Shown one piece after another: positions 59,391 through 64,000 of a stretch of DNA of 64,000 nucleotides. This stretch comes from Lutibacter sp. (GTDB taxonomy: Bacteria > Bacteroidota > Bacteroidia > Flavobacteriales > Flavobacteriaceae), in assembly GCA_030694935.1 (NCBI GenBank), contig JAUYUA010000045.1:62001-126000 (forward strand), given 5' to 3'. Below the pieces are notes generated by a model. It worked only from the letters and a program-made list of their open reading frames with translations. It was not told where the DNA came from and made no database searches. The position numbers and the translations under genes were made by a program. Each line of letters begins with the position of its first letter. Position 1 is the first letter of the stretch.

Positions 59391-61835
59391 ATGAAAAAAA
59401 TACTTTTATTATGCAGTCTGCTCATTTCATTGACTGTTTCTGCACAACTTCCTGCAAATGACAATCCAAAAACCGGTGTAATTACCGGAAAAGTGATTGA
59501 TGAAACCACAAAACAAGCAATGCCTTATGTGAGCATTGTTGTTAAAGATGCCAGCAAAAAATCTACTACTGGCGGAATCACTGATGATAGTGGAAATTTT
59601 ACCATCAAACAAATTCCTGAGGGTGAAAATAATGTTGAAATTCAATTTATTGGTTATAAAACCGAAACCAAAAAAATAAACATTACCCGAACAAACACCA
59701 ACATTAATTTAGGGATCATTGCATTAAAAGAAGAAGCCGCGCAATTAGAAGAAATAGTTGTTGTGGCAGAAACTTCAACAGTGACGCAAAAAATTGACAG
59801 AAAAGTGATCAATGTAGGAAAGGATTTAACGTCTGCAGGAGCAACAGCATCAGAATTATTAAATAATGTCCAATCTGTTTCAGTAGATAGTCAAACCGGT
59901 AATTTAAGCTTAAGAGGCAACGAAAATGTGCGTGTTTTGGTTGACGGAAAACCTTCAAATATTGATACGGCGCAACTGCTCAAACAAATTCCGTCAACAT
60001 CCATTAAAAGCATTGAGTTAATTACCAATCCTTCGGCCAAATATAACCCGGAAGGGATGAGTGGCATCATTAACATCGTATTGCACAAAAATTCTAATTT
60101 AGGCTTTAACGCAACCGTTAACACAGGAATAACTTCTGGCGTAAATAACCGATTTAACGGCTCCTTGGATATGAATTTTAAAACCGGAAAAGTGAATTTC
60201 TTTTCAAATTACGGCGTTAAGGACGGTAAAAGCAAAAATTACGGAAAAGTTGCCAGAGACGATAACAATGCCGTCCAAAACTTTTTGTTTGTGGATGACG
60301 GCACTTCACATCTGCTAAAACTGGGCGCAGATGTGTATATAAATGACAAAAACACTTTTTCTTTTTATACTACCCAAAACATTGCAAACCAACTATTTAA
60401 TGGAAGCACTTTGGTTGCTTATAGCAATGTTATGGCCAGTAACAGTTTAATGTTTGTAGACTCGGAAGACAACGCTCAAGCCTATAATTTAAATTATACC
60501 TTAGATTTTGAAAAAAAGGAACACAAATTAGAATTGGAAGGCAATTTTTCAAACTCCGAAAGTCCGGAAGATGCCTTGTACAATGATATTATCCATCCAA
60601 ATGATTTGACCACAAATTACAATGATAAAGTTGATAACGACCGAAAAACAAACTTGATTAATTTGGATTACACCAACCCTTTATCAGAAAAATCTAAGCT
60701 TGAGCTAGGTTTGGAAGCAAGATTAGAGGATACCAAAAATAATAATGTTACCAACCAACACGAATTTGTTTACGACAATAACGGCAATTTAATCGATGAT
60801 GGAAATGGTTGGTATGAAACCTCGCCAAAAGGCAATTCCTCCTTTGAATATGACCGAAAAATTTATTCAGGTTACGCAAATTACAACCAGACTTTCAACA
60901 AATTGGCCATACAACTTGGGGCGCGCCTAGAGCAATATGAAGTAAATGGCACTTTTGTTAAAAATACAGAAACTGCTATTTATAAAGATGAAATATTTAC
61001 GGTGTATCCTTCCGCATTTTTTACTTATAATGCCAACGATAAGAATCAATTTCAACTAAGTTACAGCCGCAGGGTCGACCGTCCGTCAATTAGCCAGGTA
61101 AATCCTATTAGAGAATGGAGTACGCCAACAATCACTTCTGTAGGAAACCCGAATCTAAAACCGCAATTCACCAATTCTTACGAGTTGAACTATACGCGTC
61201 AATACAAAGATGGTTCTGTTACTTTTGGAACATTTTACAGAAGGGTGAACGACAATATTACAAGAATCCTGAATGCTGATCCTTTGGATGAAGACAAAGT
61301 GGAAATGTCTTACACAAATACAGAAAGCAACAACAGATATGGTGTTGAATTATCGAGCAATCACAAATTGGCAAATTGGTGGAAAGTGAACGCAAGTTTC
61401 GACTTATATACCCAAAAAGAAAGCGGAATTGCCAACGGAGATCAACTTGAAGTTACCAACAATTCATATAATTTTAGGGTAAATAACAATTTTACAGCCA
61501 CCAAAAACCTTCGTTTTCAATTGTTTGGGATGTACAGAGGCGGAGGAGAATCTATCCAATTTAAAATTGATCCAATGTGGATGATAAATACCGGTGCCAG
61601 TTTAAATGTACTTGAAGGAAAAGGAACCATCAGCCTAAGGGTTAACGATATTTTTGAGGGAATGAAATTCACATTTGAATCGGAAAATCCTTATCCGCAA
61701 TCCGGTCAGTTTAACTGGGAAAGCAGAACAGCCTATGTTGGATTTATGTACAAATTTGGCGGCGGAAAAAATAGCGCGAAAATCCGTAAAACAAGAGACA
61801 GCAATGAAACGCAAGGCAGTGGCGGATTTATGTAA
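59391..61835 (+). CDS. TonB-dependent receptor-like outer-membrane protein (OMP_b-brl_3 type)
   Basis: The 814-residue protein has a signal peptide (ending VSAQ, about residue 19), a carboxypeptidase-regulatory-like domain (about 28-110; GVITGKVIDETTKQAMPYVS), a plug-like domain (VDSQTGNLSLRGNENVRVLVDG, then IKSIELITNPSAKYNPEGMS) and a barrel rich in Tyr/Asn strands (SYSRRVDRPSISQVNPIREW). This is the barrel type seen in the OMP_b-brl_3 family of Bacteroidota. The substrate is unknown. Expression is probably controlled at the palindrome at 59165-59189. The C-terminus is Gly/Ser-rich rather than ending in a Phe. Confidence 0.88.
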   Translation: MKKILLLCSLLISLTVSAQLPANDNPKTGVITGKVIDETTKQAMPYVSIVVKDASKKSTTGGITDDSGNFTIKQIPEGENNVEIQFIGYKTETKKINITRTNTNINLGIIALKEEAAQLEEIVVVAETSTVTQKIDRKVINVGKDLTSAGATASELLNNVQSVSVDSQTGNLSLRGNENVRVLVDGKPSNIDTAQLLKQIPSTSIKSIELITNPSAKYNPEGMSGIINIVLHKNSNLGFNATVNTGITSGVNNRFNGSLDMNFKTGKVNFFSNYGVKDGKSKNYGKVARDDNNAVQNFLFVDDGTSHLLKLGADVYINDKNTFSFYTTQNIANQLFNGSTLVAYSNVMASNSLMFVDSEDNAQAYNLNYTLDFEKKEHKLELEGNFSNSESPEDALYNDIIHPNDLTTNYNDKVDNDRKTNLINLDYTNPLSEKSKLELGLEARLEDTKNNNVTNQHEFVYDNNGNLIDDGNGWYETSPKGNSSFEYDRKIYSGYANYNQTFNKLAIQLGARLEQYEVNGTFVKNTETAIYKDEIFTVYPSAFFTYNANDKNQFQLSYSRRVDRPSISQVNPIREWSTPTITSVGNPNLKPQFTNSYELNYTRQYKDGSVTFGTFYRRVNDNITRILNADPLDEDKVEMSYTNTESNNRYGVELSSNHKLANWWKVNASFDLYTQKESGIANGDQLEVTNNSYNFRVNNNFTATKNLRFQLFGMYRGGGESIQFKIDPMWMINTGASLNVLEGKGTISLRVNDIFEGMKFTFESENPYPQSGQFNWESRTAYVGFMYKFGGGKNSAKIRKTRDSNETQGSGGFM

Positions 61836-62008
61836 AAAACTTTGTGAATTTGTTTACATTTAATTAACTATCCTTTAACAAGTTAAACACGTTAAAGCCT
61901 TAAATTTGCAATGTTAATATTACAATTAAAGAAGGCATGCAAATGCTGTAAAAATATAAAAGAATATTTATAATTATTTGAATTAGTTAATTGATAGTCT
62001 TTTTGATA

Positions 62009-62037
62009 AAGCCTCTAAACTTGCGTTTTAGAGGCTT
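62009..62037 (+). terminator. Terminator after the receptor gene
   Basis: AAGCCTCTAAA (62009-62019) faces TTTTAGAGGCTT (62027-62037 region), followed by T. It lies about 170 bp after the receptor stop. Confidence 0.75.
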
Positions 62038-62045
62038 TTGATTTT

Positions 62046-62086
62046 ATCCTATCCCCAACCCTTTCCCAAGGAAAGGGAGTTTGATT
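62046..62086. repeat. 41-bp dispersed repeat, copy 2
   Basis: It is identical to 2993-3033, same orientation, 59 kb away. Confidence 0.85.
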
Positions 62087-62119
62087 AGTTATAATAATTG
62101 CATATTTTTTCAGATTGAA

Positions 62120-62148
62120 CTTCCGACTTCGGTCTTCCGACTTCGGAC
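62120..62148. repeat. Short CTTCCGACTTCGG direct repeat
   Basis: TTCCGACTTCGG occurs twice. The reverse complement resembles the GAAGACGG/AGTCC units at 36391-36516, so both belong to one family of dispersed repeats. Confidence 0.6.
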
Positions 62149-62156
62149 TAGAATAT

Positions 62157-63452
62157 AGGTGGGTTCTAAAAATTGATTTTTTTGAATTTTCCATAAAACA
62201 AAACCCATTGGTTTTATAGAAACTATTTTTTTTTAGATAAATCTAAATATATTTTTGACTTGACATCTCTAAAAATTCATTTTTAGATAATTATTTATTT
62301 GATTATTAGTGTTTTATAGTTAAAATATTTAACCTAACTACTTGTTCATATCGGAATAAATTGTAGGTTAAATTGATTAATCCAATTATTCCAGTTGCTC
62401 TTACGATTCCTATTGATTTCAGTTTTAACCCGTTCATACTTTGTTCCATAAACCCAAAGATGTGTTCAACTCTAGCTCTTGTTCTTGATTTTTCGGTATT
62501 GCTTTTCTTTTGTTCTTCAGTTAATGGGTTGTTTCTATATCCTTTCTCGTGAACTTTATTTATCATTTTATGTTTTGCAATTGTTTCTTCTTGATTTTCT
62601 CCAGTATAAGCACTGTCTGCATACAGTTCTTGATCTTCATCTTTTTCGTCTAACAAGTCCTCAGTGGCCTGAGAGTCGTGAACCGAAGCACTCGTTACAA
62701 CAAAAGTGTTGATGAATTTGCTTTTTGTATCCACTTTTGCGTGGTTTTTATAGCCATAAAAATTCTCGTTATTTTTTTTTGTCCAACGAGCATCAATATC
62801 TTTGTGTGATTTTTTGTGGGGTTTGTCGTTCCATAAATCATTGCCTTCTCCCTTTTTTATCTTATCATTTTCCTCACGAGTATTGCGTTGGCGTGGTGCA
62901 ATTGTAAAACTGGCATCTATCATTTGACCCTCGTTTAATATCAACTCTTTGGTTTCTAAAAAACTTTTAAATTGTGTAAATAAATCTTCTATAAGACCTG
63001 ATTTTGTTAGGCTCTCTCTAAATGCCCAAACGGTTTTTTCGTCTGGAATTTTGTCTCCGGTATCTAACCCTAAAAAGTTTTTAAAACTTGTTCTGTCCAA
63101 TATTTGGTACTCTACTTGCTTATCTCCAAGTCCATAATATCGTTGTAAAATCAAGATTTTGAACATCAAAACTACATCAAATGGTTTTGCTCCTGCATTA
63201 TTTTTCTTGGTTGTATTTATAAGTTTGCTCTCTAATAACAATCTAAACATCTCAAAATCAATAACATTACTAATTTTATCTAACGGATTGCCAATTTCCG
63301 ACAATTTTTCAGCAGAAAATTGCTCGTCAAACAATGATTTCTTTCCTGTTGATTTGTATATTTGTTTGCTCATACTTTTATCTGTGCTTTTGAAGCAATG
63401 AATATACGTATAATTACTTGAAAATCAAATTTTTAATTTATAGAACTCCCCT
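62157..63452 (-). mobile_element. IS5-family insertion sequence, about 1.3 kb
   Basis: The element holds one transposase gene and has imperfect terminal inverted repeats: the left end AGGTGGGTTCTAAAAATTGA (62157-62176) and the right end, read inward, AGGGGAGTTCTATAAATTAA (63452-63433), match at 16 of 20 positions. A target duplication is not clear, so the exact ends are uncertain by a few bases. The left side abuts dispersed repeats. Confidence 0.75.
62306..63373 (-). CDS. IS5-family transposase (DDE type)
   Basis: The 355-residue transposase has the N-terminal IS5 domain (FEMFRLLLESKLI, then GAKPFDVVLMFKILILQRYY), a first catalytic Asp in LNEGQMIDASFTIAP, KTFVVTSASVHDSQATEDLL-type second region with Asp in ELYADSAYTG, and the Glu region RTRARVEHIFGFMEQSM. 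The reading frame is intact, so the element may still be active. Confidence 0.92.
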   Translation of the reverse strand: MSKQIYKSTGKKSLFDEQFSAEKLSEIGNPLDKISNVIDFEMFRLLLESKLINTTKKNNAGAKPFDVVLMFKILILQRYYGLGDKQVEYQILDRTSFKNFLGLDTGDKIPDEKTVWAFRESLTKSGLIEDLFTQFKSFLETKELILNEGQMIDASFTIAPRQRNTREENDKIKKGEGNDLWNDKPHKKSHKDIDARWTKKNNENFYGYKNHAKVDTKSKFINTFVVTSASVHDSQATEDLLDEKDEDQELYADSAYTGENQEETIAKHKMINKVHEKGYRNNPLTEEQKKSNTEKSRTRARVEHIFGFMEQSMNGLKLKSIGIVRATGIIGLINLTYNLFRYEQVVRLNILTIKH

Positions 63453-63678
63453 AAAGAACATTCCGTTAGTTCTCAACAACTTTCTTATGGGATTACGTTA
63501 GTTCGGGACAGGTTGCCGCAGTCGCCATACCGAAATAAATTCGGCACAGGCTATCTTTTCTAGCCGTTGCTCCATCGCAATGACGGGGGTTTTAATGAGC
63601 ATTACATTAGTTCAGATCAGTATAATACATTTTTATGGATAATGATAGCAACGACAGCAGATTTCGAAGCGCGGGTGA
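63453..63678. other. Intergenic remnant and repeats right of the IS element
   Basis: It contains a short hairpin CCGAATTTATTTCGG (inverse strand, about 63520-63535) and CATCGCAATGACGGGGG, both typical of dispersed intergenic elements. No gene is seen. Confidence 0.5.
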
Positions 63679-64000
63679 TTAATTTTTAAACAATAGTCTT
63701 TGAATAACTATTTTTGGGGATAAATATTCATCAAAATATTGTTTTGAATTTTTCTCTAACTTAGTTTTAAAATTTTCATCTGATAGAACTAAATTAATTT
63801 TGGATGCGACATCTTCATTAGAATCAATATTTAATGCATGGAAATTATCTTTTAATTCCGCTGGAAGGGTATTATAATGATGTGTAGTAATGATTGCCTT
63901 TCCCAAAGCTAAAAACTCCCCTAGTTTCCATCCATGACAGGACAATACTGCCGGTGTATTAAACGCAATTGATGACAATATTATTTTATTTAAATATTCT
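63679..64000 (-). CDS. Glycosyltransferase (family 1-like), C-terminal end, truncated by window edge
   Basis: The minus-strand frame is open through base 64000, so the N-terminal part is missing; about 107 residues are seen. NTPAVLSCHGWKLGEFLALGKAIITT is the C-terminal donor-binding pattern (the E-x7-E-like E in GEFLALGK) of GT-B glycosyltransferases, followed by LSDENFKTKLEKNSKQYFDEYLSPKIV. It is likely part of a polysaccharide or LPS locus beyond the window. Sugar specificity is unknown. Confidence 0.75.
   Translation of the reverse strand, partial: EYLNKIILSSIAFNTPAVLSCHGWKLGEFLALGKAIITTHHYNTLPAELKDNFHALNIDSNEDVASKINLVLSDENFKTKLEKNSKQYFDEYLSPKIVIQRLLFKN

Overview
The window is AT-rich DNA from a member of the Bacteroidota, almost certainly a flavobacterium (Flavobacteriaceae or a close relative). 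The evidence is Bacteroidota-type promoters (TAnnTTTG -7 boxes, sometimes with a TTTG -33 box), a type IX secretion sorting domain, SusC/TonB-type receptors with carboxypeptidase-regulatory-like N-termini, and families typical of this phylum (DUF349, DUF3667, DUF2339/PspC, DUF3999, DUF6970-like). No rRNA, tRNA, CRISPR array or prophage was recognised. I did not attempt a genus call.

Layout. 1-3 kb: the end of a molybdenum hydroxylase large subunit, then xdhC and a MobA/MocA-like nucleotidyltransferase (cofactor maturation). 3-11 kb: housekeeping genes, namely a NUDIX hydrolase divergent from pyrE, birA divergent from rsfS, then ftsH, a LUD-domain gene, cdsA, psd, an acyl-CoA-binding protein and a YceI-like lipoprotein (membrane quality control and phospholipid synthesis). 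11-21 kb: DUF349 protein, aroE, two tandem DUF368 (PopT-like) membrane proteins, a TPR protein, then pyrR-pyrB-(STAS-like)-(T9SS CTD-only protein)-rnz. 21-32 kb: a methyltransferase followed by the most unusual region, a minus-strand cluster that looks like an uncharacterised surface-fibre assembly system. It holds three paralogous secreted pilin-like proteins, a fourth small secreted protein, a 908-residue usher-like outer-membrane protein, a chaperone-like periplasmic protein, and four phosphorelay parts encoded separately (histidine kinase, single receiver, HPt protein, LytTR response regulator). Upstream of one pilin-like gene lie three TACCATTT repeats spaced exactly 21 bp apart, the geometry of LytTR binding sites. 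32-38 kb: DUF2339/DUF3999 membrane proteins and a tRNA dihydrouridine synthase. 38-40 kb: a two-gene AAA ATPase plus RloB operon, probably an AbiL-like anti-phage system. 40-49 kb: lipoprotein, DUF4395, GNAT, a Cys-rich small protein with a TonB-dependent receptor, HigBA toxin-antitoxin, a frameshifted J-domain-like gene, and a membrane-tethered wHTH protein. 49-62 kb: ABC exporter, CbpA/CbpM chaperones, GNAT, a PLP desulfhydrase, stress-type genes (alpha/beta hydrolase, CsbD, UspA), and a large TonB-type receptor behind a 25-bp palindrome. 62-64 kb: an IS5-family element and the end of a glycosyltransferase.

Intergenic DNA carries several dispersed repeats: a 140-bp MITE-like hairpin, an identical 41-bp repeat at both ends of the window, and flavobacterial GAAGAC/AGTCC and GGATTTGCAATCC units. 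Two features show compaction: the pyrE operon terminator lies inside the birA coding sequence, and the pyrE and NUDIX starts are 7 bp apart with overlapping divergent promoters. All functional statements come from reading motifs by eye; no database search was run.
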